64,000 nucleotides of DNA from Thozetella sp. PMI_491. Taxonomy: Eukaryota > Ascomycota > Sordariomycetes > Chaetosphaeriales > Chaetosphaeriaceae. The stretch lies in contig MU270056.1 in the NCBI GenBank assembly GCA_021432635.1, positions 363,656 to 427,655 of the forward strand, written 5' to 3'. Position numbers and translations under genes: made by a program. Positions 12,138 to 21,697 of this stretch are shown here, in pieces. Below the pieces are notes generated by a model. The model was not told where the DNA came from, did not search any database, and was given only the letters and a program-made list of their open reading frames with translations. Each line of letters opens with the position of its first letter. The first letter of the stretch is position 1.

Positions 12138-12455
12138 GAATGGATCTCAGCAGCCGCACGACCGCCTTGTATCCTCCCGCTATGGCCTACGACAGCGGCG
12201 TCCGATCAGAGTCATCCTTTGACTCGAGTCGCTCTAATCTGGTAAGTAAGAGTGCTACCACATCAGTCGAGCATGCCATAGTAGGATCCTGCCGAACGAT
12301 CCCTACAATGGAAGTTGACACGACCAGCTCGAGCCATGACATCTGCCCCAGCTTCAAGCAGAGCCTTGATGGCATCAACGTGACCATTCGGAGCAGCAGT
12401 GTAGTCTCTCGTTTGCTTCGTGCCATGACATCTGCCCCGGGCTCAAGCATAGCCT
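12138..12455 (-). pseudogene. Degenerate ankyrin-repeat tail behind the HET-WD40 gene
   Basis: Downstream of the WD40 stop, minus-strand frames carry ankyrin-like pieces that no longer connect. The first is GHINAIKAMLEPGADVMARS. A frameshift follows, then NGHVDAIKALLEAGADVMARA, a divergent section, and VVALLLTRLE followed by DDSDRTPLS. That frame meets a TAG where ankyrin repeats normally have Trp (TGG), then continues as AIAGGYKAVVRLL to a final TAG at about 12138. The pattern (helix-turn-helix blocks with 'AGADV' and 'RTPLS') supports ankyrin ancestry. The WD40 frame runs into this tail one base out of phase near 12475, so the tail is not translated from the upstream gene. Confidence 0.6.
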
Positions 12456-15400
12456 TTATGGCATTGATGTGGCCATCGCGCCGCTGGCCGCGTCCCAGAG
12501 CCGGACCGTGGGATCGTATGAAGCCGATGCGAGCGTCCTGCTGTCCGGCGAGAAGGCGACCCCCCCGGTACGTGCCGCTAGCCGCGTCCCAGAGCCATAC
12601 CGTGCCATCCTCCGAAGTCGACGCAAGCGTCTAGCCGCGTCCCAGAGCCGGACCGTGCCATCGCTCCAAGCCGACGCGAGCGTCCCGCCGTCCGGCGAGA
12701 AGGCGACCCCCGAGACATAACCAGTATGCCCCTCGAGCGTCTGCCGGTACGTGCCGCTAGCCGCGTCCCAGAGCCGGACCGTGCCATCCTCCGAAGCTGA
12801 CGCGAGAGTCCTGCTGTCCGGCGAGAAGGCGACCCCCCTGACATAATCAGTATGCCCCTCGAGCGTCTGCCGGTATGTGCTGCTAGCCGCGTCCCAGAGC
12901 CGGACCGTGCCATCGCTCCAAGCCGACGCGAGCGTCCCGCCGTCCGGCGAGAAGGCGACCCCCAAGACATAATCAGTATGCCCCTCGAGCGTCTGCCGGT
13001 ACGTACCGCTAGCCGCGTCCCAGAGCCGGACCGTGCCATCGCTCGAAGCCGACGCGAGCGTCCCGCCGTCCGGCGAGAAGGCGACCCCCGAGACATAACC
13101 AGTATGCCCCTCGAGCATCTGCCGGTATGTGCCGCTAGCCGCGTCCCAGAGCCGGACCGTGCCATCCTCCGAAGCTGACGCGAGCGTCCTGCTGTCCGGC
13201 GAGAAGGCGACCCCCAAGACATAATCAGTATGCCCCTCGAGCGTCTGCCGGTATGTGCCGCTAGCCGCGTCCCAGAGCCGGACCGTGCGATCGTATGAAG
13301 CCGACGCGAGCGTCCCGCCGTCCGGCGAGAAGGCGACCCCCAAGACAAAAGCAGTATGCCCCTTAAGCGTCTGCCGGTACGTGCCGATAGCCGCGTCCCA
13401 GAGCCGGACCATGCGATCGTCTAAAGCTGACGCGACCGTTGAGGTAGAGGTACACTCCTGGAACAGTAGCTGCACGACGGACTCGTGCCCCATCTTGGTG
13501 GCCCACTCCAGCGGTGTTCGGCCATCGTTGTCTTTCGAGTCGGCGTCCACCTTGCCCGTGTCAAGCAATAGCTGGACAACGGCTTCACGGCCGTTCGAGG
13601 CGGCCCAACTAAGCGGCGTCCGACCACACTCGCGATCCTTCGAGTCGGCATTCACCCCGCTTGTGAGAAGCAGCCGAACAACACTCACGTGTCCCTTGCT
13701 TGAAGCCGCGATCAACGGCGTCCATCCGTCCTTGTCCGCGACCTCCATTTCGACACCCTTGTCGAGAAGCAACTTAACAACTTCGACACAGCCGTTCTCA
13801 ACAGCCCACCGAAGCCACGTCTGGACATCCATCCTTTCTAACTCGCAACTCGCTTTCTCGCAATCAATCTGTAGAAGGTTGCTCCACTGCTTCTGTGCTT
13901 GCAACCATTGGTCAGACGTATGCTCCTGTCTTTCCTTAAGTTCTGCTTGCCTTTCACTTAGATGATGTACTTCCTGAGCTCCATTGCTTTCTTCCTCAAC
14001 TAATGCTCTCCTCCTCTCTTCAAGCCTTCTCTGTTCATCTTCTACCCCCTCTCGCTCTCTCATGATCTGCTTTAAGCGGTTTATTTGTCCCTTTACCATC
14101 TGGTTTAACTCGTCTCCTTCAACATCGTTTTGCTTTTTTTCTTCCACAATTCTCTCAAACTCCAACATTAGATCCGACTTCTGCAACTCTACAGTCGCAT
14201 CGATAGTAAAATCTGGTGGTTGAGGCATTGCTTCTGGCCTAATGATAAACATCGACCGCTGCGCATCAGGCTCCAGCGCCACACGTAGGTTGAGCGGTCC
14301 ATTGCTAGCACTTCCTCCCCAAGATGCTTTTTGCGTCAAATTTGGAAGCTTTGCAGCTAGCTCCTCCAGTGGCGTACGTCTGCAGCATGTCACAACGCAG
14401 CATTGAGGCTTGATGCCGGTGTCGTGCTGTTTAAACTCGAGCACTACGACGAAATCCCGAGACTCTGCCTCATCATGACGGAATCGAGCCAAGATCTGAT
14501 GCGTAGCGTCATCATCTGGTTTCGTTGTCGACGTGATCAGAGCTACTTCTTTATCCCAGCAAGACCGAGGCGCCACGTCCACTAATTCTAAGTTGATTTC
14601 GGCAAATCCATCGTCGTAGAGCCAGTGCAGTCTATTCACATCTTGGTGCTTCGTGCTTTGACTGTCGTGCTTGATGTGGATTGGCTGGGGCGATGCGTCA
14701 GACGCAGTTTTCGGCCGCAGCACTGCACGAGAACCCCTTGGTCTGGCATACTCGTCGGACGACCCCGACGTCATCTTGGCAAGAGGAATGCCAACCACTT
14801 GAGTGCTATGCTCGGGCCCGCACCGAAGCAGCCCCATTGCCTTGTCGACGGAAGTTGGGAGTAGCGATAAATATATCCGAAGACTGCCGCCGGAAATGTC
14901 GAGCGAGTGTAAAGACGTGGAGGACTGGTCCCGGGAGACAATCCTCCCGGATTGTGCAAAGTCTGATGGGGCGGCCGCCAATATTCTCCCGGGCGTGACT
15001 TGGCAGGAGTCGCTGGCGGGTGATTCATCGTCGCTAAGACCCCACGCTAGGATAGAATCATCTCTCTTTGTCTTCATAATCTGTTCCTGCAGCCGGAAGA
15101 AAGCCTGTTCACCACCCTCGCCATATATCATCGGCATCGTCACGCCGAAGATGCCCAGGAGACAATATGCGAGGTCTTCCTTCCTTTTCGTCTCTCTCCG
15201 CGCAGCCCATGACATACGCTGCGCAAGACTCGCGGTATGCAAGTCAGTGATGCCCTTCAGAAATGGGCGGGGTACACCAGTGATTTCCTCGATGGCGGTA
15301 CACATGCCTCCCTTCGTCCCTAGGTAGCGCCACTCCGAATTGTAAAACTGCAAGCGCTTGGGTGCGAGAAGCTCTTGCAGGGTCCATCCTCTCTTGAACC

Positions 15401-15782
15401 ACCGACTTATCCAGAACTTAGAGCTACGCCTCCGGGGGTCGTCATCGCCGGGAATGTCAGACAGATAGGCATAGCAAACGGAAGCACGCTTGTACCATCG
15501 AAACATGGAGTTGATAGCCTCACTAAGCTCTACCAAGTTGGTTTTATCAATGCAGCAAGTATCAATCCAAGCGTATCCGAGGCCATCCGTCGCGGCTTGT
15601 CGACAGCATCCCCGAAACTTGACCGAGCCGACACCGGGTTTGTCGATTTCCCCCTCTTCAACGTTGCGGAAAGTGAGCTCTTCGCGGTCCTCCCCCCAAG
15701 TATGGGATAGTATGGCATATCGGGGAGTTTGGTAGTCGAGAAACTCCTCTAGCTTGAACGTCTTGACGTTGATCAGGCGCAT
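12456..15782 (-). CDS. HET domain / coiled coil / ankyrin / WD40 repeat protein (putative incompatibility protein)
   Basis: A single exon of 1108 residues. The ATG at 15782 (MRLINVKTF) is chosen because it matches the usual start of this class; the frame upstream has only a GTG. HET domain at ~residues 10-200: YAILSHTWGEDREELTF, GYAWIDTCCIDK, WFKRGWTLQELLAP. The segment after HET (QIMKTKRDDSILAWGL) is typical of this class. A coiled coil covers ~550-640, ankyrin repeats ~655-780, and WD40 units of 42 residues ~785-1100. No P-loop (GxxxxGKS/T) is visible, so unlike Podospora HET-E/HET-D it lacks a NACHT module. The WD units differ at only a few positions. The reading frame makes two compensating shifts near the C-terminus and ends on the first bases of a foreign ankyrin segment. 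A role in non-self recognition is inferred. Confidence 0.88.
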   Translation of the reverse strand: MRLINVKTFKLEEFLDYQTPRYAILSHTWGEDREELTFRNVEEGEIDKPGVGSVKFRGCCRQAATDGLGYAWIDTCCIDKTNLVELSEAINSMFRWYKRASVCYAYLSDIPGDDDPRRRSSKFWISRWFKRGWTLQELLAPKRLQFYNSEWRYLGTKGGMCTAIEEITGVPRPFLKGITDLHTASLAQRMSWAARRETKRKEDLAYCLLGIFGVTMPMIYGEGGEQAFFRLQEQIMKTKRDDSILAWGLSDDESPASDSCQVTPGRILAAAPSDFAQSGRIVSRDQSSTSLHSLDISGGSLRIYLSLLPTSVDKAMGLLRCGPEHSTQVVGIPLAKMTSGSSDEYARPRGSRAVLRPKTASDASPQPIHIKHDSQSTKHQDVNRLHWLYDDGFAEINLELVDVAPRSCWDKEVALITSTTKPDDDATHQILARFRHDEAESRDFVVVLEFKQHDTGIKPQCCVVTCCRRTPLEELAAKLPNLTQKASWGGSASNGPLNLRVALEPDAQRSMFIIRPEAMPQPPDFTIDATVELQKSDLMLEFERIVEEKKQNDVEGDELNQMVKGQINRLKQIMREREGVEDEQRRLEERRRALVEEESNGAQEVHHLSERQAELKERQEHTSDQWLQAQKQWSNLLQIDCEKASCELERMDVQTWLRWAVENGCVEVVKLLLDKGVEMEVADKDGWTPLIAASSKGHVSVVRLLLTSGVNADSKDRECGRTPLSWAASNGREAVVQLLLDTGKVDADSKDNDGRTPLEWATKMGHESVVQLLFQECTSTSTVASALDDRMVRLWDAAIGTYRQTLKGHTAFVLGVAFSPDGGTLASASYDRTVRLWDAASGTYRQTLEGHTDYVLGVAFSPDSRTLASASEDGTVRLWDAASGTYRQMLEGHTGYVSGVAFSPDGGTLASASSDGTVRLWDAASGTYRQTLEGHTDYVLGVAFSPDGGTLASAWSDGTVRLWDAASSTYRQTLEGHTDYVRGVAFSPDSRTLASASEDGTVRLWDAASGTYRQTLEGHTGYVSGVAFSPDGGTLASAWSDGTVRLWDAARRLRRLRRMARYGSGTRLAARTGGVAFSPDSRTLASASYDPTVRLWDAASGAMATSMP
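12475..13435 (-). repeat. Tandem WD40-encoding minisatellite, about 126-bp unit, roughly 7-8 units
   Basis: Near-identical 42-codon units recur along the 3' part of the HET gene, each containing TVRLWDAASGTYRQTLEGHT and GVAFSPD. Six units are intact. Variation concentrates at a few codons: the residue after GHT (A/D/G), the one before GVAFSPD (L/S/R), the GG/SR pair after SPD, and S/W plus Y/E/S before the final Asp. The two units nearest the 3' end carry internal deletions. High identity with clustered variable codons is the pattern known from Podospora HET-E/D/R. Confidence 0.93.
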
Positions 15783-17286
15783 CGCGAGGTCTTTGCGGAC
15801 CACCCGGAATATAGAAAGGATCGAGTAGGAAGCCGGAGGAGGTGCTTGGCAACTTTTCGGAGCTGTGAGAGGGGAATCGACGGCTGCGGTCGTACCGTTA
15901 GGCTGTCATCAGCGTGGATTGCGCTGCGATCGGCTGGTGCGGGGTGCCACCCTGCTGAGCGTCAGGGCGGATGCGCCGCGGTATACTCGATCGCGTGGTT
16001 TTGCAGACAAAGAGGCACATAAGAGGATCACTCCAGACGCTCAGGATTGGGTAAGTTTGAAGCAATCAGGCACGAGTTGGTTGGACTGCTGAGGCGTGAG
16101 CAGAGCGACGACGGGTGATTCTGCAAGGTTGGCGTAGCTTTCCGCTTCAGCCTCGTGGCTCGTGGCGGCCAATAGCCGACAAGACAGGAGCTGTGGCGGC
16201 GCTTCGAACAGAGTCATCGATGCTCACGATCCCAGACTCACGAATACGACGAGAAGACTCACAAAGAGGCACTCTTCTAGCGGAAAGAACCTGTGGACTA
16301 AGTACCGCAGACGCGCGACGTGGCGAGCTACTTAGCGGCCCCATTATTCTCTAACAGGTTCCTATGGGTCCTAGATTCTCTACACGGCTATCACCAGACA
16401 GTATAATTGTGTGTTAACCGCCTCCTGCCCACATCTAGCGAGGGGTTGCATAGGAGATAGGCAACGCTACGGCAGGGAGATCAATCGGCAGCTAATCGTG
16501 CCGCGCCTAACAGGGTCTTTCTTAAGTTTAGTGGGGCTACTAGCCCTGTGGATACAACCTAAACAAAGAGCAGCCTAGTTATATAACCCTTATATCTATT
16601 CTTTACCTACTAGTAAAATAACAACCTGCTTATCTAAATATCCTCTTCCTACTTATAAATAACTTAGTGTTTATTATATGCAACGTAATTTATCTTCAGC
16701 AAGCCTCAAAAGTTGGGCTGCGCACACGGAAAAAATGAAAACCTGTCAATCTACACAGTAGATACCATACAGACTATAAGGCTTATTGGTCTGTTTATAG
16801 ATGTGTAGGGACTGTTTTCATAGTTCCTAGATCTGCCTTTACTACAGGCACACCTTATCTCAACCCAGTTAAAATAGCTAGATGCTAAGGCGGCTGGGGG
16901 AATGGTTTTGGGCGACAACTGCCTATGAGCGGCCGCCTAGCCGGGAAGGCTATCTTGCCTGGGTGCACCAAGCCAAAGTCAGACCAACAGCGTCGCGACC
17001 CTTTAATCAACGCAAGGAGCAGCTGGGCCGCTCAAAGTAGTAGCCGGAGCAGGGGTCCTACTGGATGTAGACCTCGAGCAGTTGAAGCAGTAAGCTTCCA
17101 GACCAAAGAAAGACATCCATCCTAACGCGTTGGCACTGTAAGAGACTCGGTTAGACAAGCTACTTAACTACATGGGTAGGAGCAACATGCTCATAGGACG
17201 GAGCTCCCGACCCCTGCCCCTCGTCACGCGAGCGTTCAAAGTATCTGCGCTCTCGCGACTACCCCTCGGGAGGTCTACCACATGCT
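15783..17286. other. Spacer with an AT-rich island (about 16540-16890)
   Basis: No coding frame is supported. From about 16540 the composition changes sharply to AT-rich, TpA-rich sequence (e.g. TTATATAACCCTTATATCTA). That is how repeat-induced point mutation leaves old transposon copies in these fungi. No terminal repeats or transposase fragments could be recognised, so the transposon origin is inference from composition only. Confidence 0.4.
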
Positions 17287-18015
17287 TTAGCCCTCATAGG
17301 TCGCAAAAAGTCTCCATGCAAGGCAGTCGGAATACACAAATCCGCCGGAAATCTGATTGCTGCCCACTGCAGGCGGGCAGTTAGAAATGAGACCCTGATC
17401 CGTGCTCTCACAGAGGCTCGCTGTAAGATTGGCTTTCATGTCCTCCAGGGTAGAATTGTTAGGGCAGGCACTGGGGAGGTACCAGGCCTCCATTAAAACG
17501 AAGGTCTCGTTGGACAGCATAGAGGGGTCGGGAGGATAAACTTCCACCGCAGCCAGCGAAACAGAGAAGTTACTGGTTTGGATGGTGCTGATGTTGCCTT
17601 CGCATGTGCCTTTTAACTGAGACGACACGCCGTTGCTGTCAAAGTGTAACCCATTGGTGAAGCAAATCGAAGTATCTTGCGGGGTCACTGACCCGCTCGG
17701 TAGAGGCGTGGAGTCACTGGCAGATGCCACTTCTGTGGCCCCTGAGAGTGTGGGATTTGGGCCGCTCAACAAGATACGAGTAGAACCCTGGGAAAAGTCT
17801 GAGGCCGAAGACAAGGTTGATGCCGCGCCAGAAGTCGAACTCGGGTCAGAGGTTATGCCTGACGATTCCGTTTCCGTCTGCCTTGTGAGCACCGCATGTA
17901 CCGCAGTCACGGTATCCTCGCGACTCCTTCGATCTAGTCACCAATCGACCAAAAGGGACGGATTTGCCGTGGCCGTCGGGTAGAGCCCTGTGCCTGCGCC
18001 GGTGCCCGTGCCCAT
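17287..18015 (-). CDS. Possible secreted-type Ser/Thr-rich, Cys-containing protein, gene model doubtful
   Basis: A possible model is complement(17287..17881, 17942..18015), 222 residues, with a 60-nt GTGACT...AAG intron joining LLVDW to QTETESSG in phase. The N-terminal part is low-complexity Gly/Thr (GTGTGAGTGLYPTATANPS) and then Ser/Thr-rich. The C-terminal ~130 residues are more domain-like, with about seven cysteines and several N-glycosylation sequons (NISTI, NFSVS, NETFV, NNSTL, NLTAS). That suggests an extracellular region. No signal peptide, transmembrane segment or GPI tail is visible, so an upstream exon may be missing; the frame stays open to a TAG/possible acceptor near 18120. It may also be a gene fragment. 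I do not recognise the family. Confidence 0.32.
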
Positions 18016-18311
18016 GGAGCGCCTGGTGGTTGTAGCATTGGCTGTGGGATTGGTGGGTTGTCCCTGGCCTCTACCGGGACGAATTGACTGGTTTGGCGAT
18101 GAAGTCTCGGGGCTTTGACCCTAAGTAATTCAGATACTTTTCGGACGCAAGGATTGAGGAATCGACCGTGCAGACCGTCTACGACAGTACGATGAGGATG
18201 GCGAATGGCGGAGAGGACCCCCTCCCGGGTGATGAGGCCTTTTTCAATTCCCATAGCGAGTTGGGAGTCAATTGGTACACCAATAACCGGTTTCTATATA
18301 ACTACAGCACA

Positions 18312-18332
18312 TTTTTTTTTTTTTTTTTTTTT
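18312..18332. repeat. Poly(T) tract, 21 bases
   Basis: An uninterrupted run of T on the plus strand (A on the minus strand), just upstream of the doubtful minus-strand ORF and inside a short non-coding spacer. It could be an assembly-length artefact, a promoter dA:dT tract, or the remnant of a poly(A) tail. Confidence 0.95.
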
Positions 18333-18865
18333 CGCAAACCCGGGCTTGGGCATAGACCCCTCAACGTATATAGACCAGACGTGGTTATCTGCTGGTGAGC
18401 TCGGCGATAGAACGCAATCAACAGTGTCGATCAAGACAACATGCTATTATCGGACGAGGACGGCCGATATGGATCGTAATAGGAGATAACTTGGCTGGGT
18501 ATTCTCAGGTTTATGTATCATGCATCTGTAGCGATGGGAACCAAGAGCTTCAACGCTAGGTATATGACACAAAGCCTCCCCATCGGTATTTTCTCCAGCT
18601 TGTCAACGCCATCGTCCCCTTTATCTTTTCCCGTTCAGGATGGCATTTCTACACATTCGCTAGGTACCTCATACCTACTAAAGGGTAGATTATATCATGT
18701 CACCAAGGCACATTACGAGCGATGAGCAGATGTATTTGTGGGCGGCAGGGTACCCTGACGGCCTGACCCCTTGCTTCTGCCATACTTCCATGAGAGCAGA
18801 ATTTTTGGGGGGGCTTTGCGTAGATAGTGGGGAAAATATAGCATATCTTTTTGGATCCTATCTTG

Positions 18866-20583
18866 CTAGACTTCCGCAGTGAAAGAGAGCATTGGTCTAT
18901 ACCTGGGCTTCAACTTGTTGCGCCGTGTAAGTGGAAGCGGTGAGATCTCCCCCACGTCAAATCGTTCTGGTACGCCCTCACGGAGGAGAATCTCTCTCAT
19001 GGAGTCAAGCTGCCACTCTTGGGCAAGTGCCATAGCCCAAGTGCCGGTCTCAGGCGTGTCTAGTGTGGCGCCACGGTCACGTAGGAACCGGAACATGTCG
19101 ACGTGTTCCCTCGTCACGGCTATCACGATCGGGGCGGGGAATCCTTCGTTGACGTCGGCACCGTGGTCTAGCAGCATCTTAGCGATAGGCACATTGCACC
19201 TGCTTACCGCAGCCATCAGTGGTGTATCGTCGAGCGGGTGTCCCGTGGTATCGGCGCCGTGCTCGAGAAGGATGCGCACCGTTGACGGGTCCCCATTATG
19301 AGCTGCGCTTTGGAGTGCTTTGCGCTTTTGTAGCACGCGCTCGGTGCCTTCGTTCCTACGCGCCGGCCCGTGGCCCGGATAGGCGTTCGGCCCGAGAAAA
19401 TAGCGCAACATTTCCGTGCGACCATGATCTGCGCTGGAATCAACCCGCATAAAGATGGGGTTAAGCTGAAACGACATGCTGTCAGGCCCAAGCATGGCTG
19501 CAGCACGCTCATAAATGTCCACAAGTGGGGTGCGCAACGTTGCCTCGTCAAGTATCATCCAGCCCCTACTCGGATTGTCATTCCTCCCTTCGATGCCGTC
19601 CAAGTCTAGTGGAGATATATCTAGCGCAAAGTTAAAGGCGGCTTCGCGGCCATAGGCCGCCGCCGAAAGGGCTACCCTGCGCTGAATATGCTTCAGCTCC
19701 GCTTTCGCCCTTCGCGCATCCACAGTAGCTGGGCAAAAAGCTAGCAGCAGTCGGAGCAAGTCGATATCGCCTTGGCGCGCGGCGGCATCGAGGGCCGAGC
19801 CAAAGACATCGCTGCGTACATCTCCTGCGGGGTAGAGAACCCTGCCGTCCCATTTGGGCACCTCAGAGATGACGCCTTGGACGTATTTTTTGCGGCCGAG
19901 ATATACAGCCGCCACACAGACGTCAACTTCGAGCCTCTGTTCCCAGTCGTCCGTACGCTCCGGACTTGGGTTGAACAGTTTTTCCTGCACACCCTCAACT
20001 TTTGCGTCGATAAGTGCGAGATGGCAGAGACTCCGGAGACAAGTGATGAAGTCCGCATCGTTCAATTCGCCAGCGTCCTGGCAAAGAATTTGAGCGGTGC
20101 GACTGATTCGGCTTAGCAGAGTTGTGGCATCTTTCTCTCCTCGGGCCTGGTAGGCTAGATAGGAGCAGACATAGGCGTGCCAGGTTTGGTCGTACGGATC
20201 GGTGGCCGAGCCTACAATGTGATTGAAGCCCTTCAGAAGCCGGTGGCGAAAGATGGCATCGTCTACATAGTTCATGAATTGACCTTGGGACAGGGCCGCG
20301 GGTAAGCAGGAGCATACGCTAGAGGTTTACCGTTGGTGGACTCACGACTGACGAGCCGCAACCTCATGACACGCTTGAAAGCATTCGACTGAGACCGTTT
20401 CGACAAGTCGACTCGCTCATAGTAGTCTGTCGGTCCTGTCGGTCCTGTCGGTTCTGTCGACCGAAGCAGGGAAAACTCATTAGGAGTCTTGAATGCGTTC
20501 GCCCGCGACAGGACAAACTGGTCAAAGAGCAGATGGATGAGTTCCGGAGGGAAGCTAAAAAGTGGGAACGCGCCGCTAGCCAT
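18866..20583 (-). CDS. F-box-like ankyrin-repeat protein
   Basis: Spliced as complement(18866..20283, 20346..20583), 551 residues. The 62-nt intron (GTGAGT...CCAAG) rejoins LRLVSRQFMNYVDDAIFRH, which neither single frame gives. The N-terminus (FPPELIHLLFDQFVLSRANAF ... LRLVSRQFMNYVDDAIF) has the pattern of fungal F-box-like segments preceding ankyrin domains. The middle is helical, with scattered ankyrin-like blocks (GSALDAAARQGDIDLLRLLL). The C-terminal third has clear ankyrin repeats: ALQSAAHNGDPSTVRILLEHGAD, TPLMAAVSRCNVPIAKMLLDHGADV, and IVIAVTREHVDMFRFLRDRGA. A TGPTGPT repeat near residue 46 comes from a 9-bp tandem repeat. If the F-box is real, the protein could recruit targets to an SCF ubiquitin ligase; that is inference. 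It is the third ankyrin gene in 13 kb. Confidence 0.82.
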
Positions 20584-21697
20584 GACGTACGTGCTAGGTC
20601 GCGTGGGATTTCTGCTCTAACAGTAAGGGAGTTTTAGGAGAGCGCCCGGTAAGGGAGCCTAGAACCACACAGACGACGAGGATACCTCGAAAGGTATAGT
20701 GGAGCTAGATCTAATAGAACTAAAATGAGTTGGCCGAGCCGAAAATTTTGCGCGAGTTTTAAACTCAGGGTTTTGGGGCCAGGAGTGTGTTTTCTGTGAG
20801 ACGAACAGGAGCGAATGCTGTGTTGGTGTGTTGGTGCCTATTGTTGGATGTTGGTATCAGAATGATGCCTGTTAGGGGGGGGGCCGCTTTCAGGCATGGG
20901 ACGGGGCAGTACCGCGTAGGGCTGACTCGTTTCGAGGGTTAAACAGTGGGAAGAAGACCCGACGGCACAGGTTCGACAACTTAGCCTAGCCTTTTTCGTC
21001 TCCACTTCCGTGGCATTAACTAGCCCAAAAGGTATTGTTATATACGTCGTTTCAAATGTAGAAGATACAAATGCTTGCAGCTTCTAACTAGCTGGCACTT
21101 CAAACTCAACTAGGGACTAGATGCCGCCTTTTTGCAGCTGCCACTTTAGCGCAGTGCGCAGTTGCAACCACCAGAATATTAGATGTATATTGCACTTGCG
21201 CGGTGTGCTTTGAGGTACATTTGATCAGGCTTTGTAGCGCCTGTGGACCCTATCTGGACCTGGTTTTGGTGGTGTATCAACGTGTGCATGTGCCCACCAA
21301 GACCTAGATCCCCATCCCCCACTTCATCATGTAATTACTGTAACTAAAGATATCAATTAGTTATATCATCTGAACTGCAGTTAATTTCTTTATATCTCCC
21401 TGTTTCCTAGACTAATTACTTGTCTCTTAGACCTTCAATATTAGCTAGCCCTACCTATTATCATATCGCTATTCGTGGCTGCATATTGTGAAATTGTTAA
21501 GGGGATAAGTAACGGCAGCCATTAACGGGAAAACAATATACTGTGCCTGGTCTCACTATGACCCACTCTAGAAATAAGTTTATATATCCATGCGCGGACG
21601 CTGGACTCCACAGCAGCGGGAGATGTGCGCGAAGCAATTGAATTGGTGGGTGACAGGGTTTCTGGCTAGGTGGCGATCCGCCTACCTGAAACGGAGC
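20584..21697. other. AT-rich intergenic spacer
   Basis: About 1.1 kb with no supportable gene. The segment 21030-21590 is AT-rich and TpA-rich, similar in character to the island at 16.5 kb, and may be a mutated transposon remnant. No repeat termini are visible. Confidence 0.45.
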
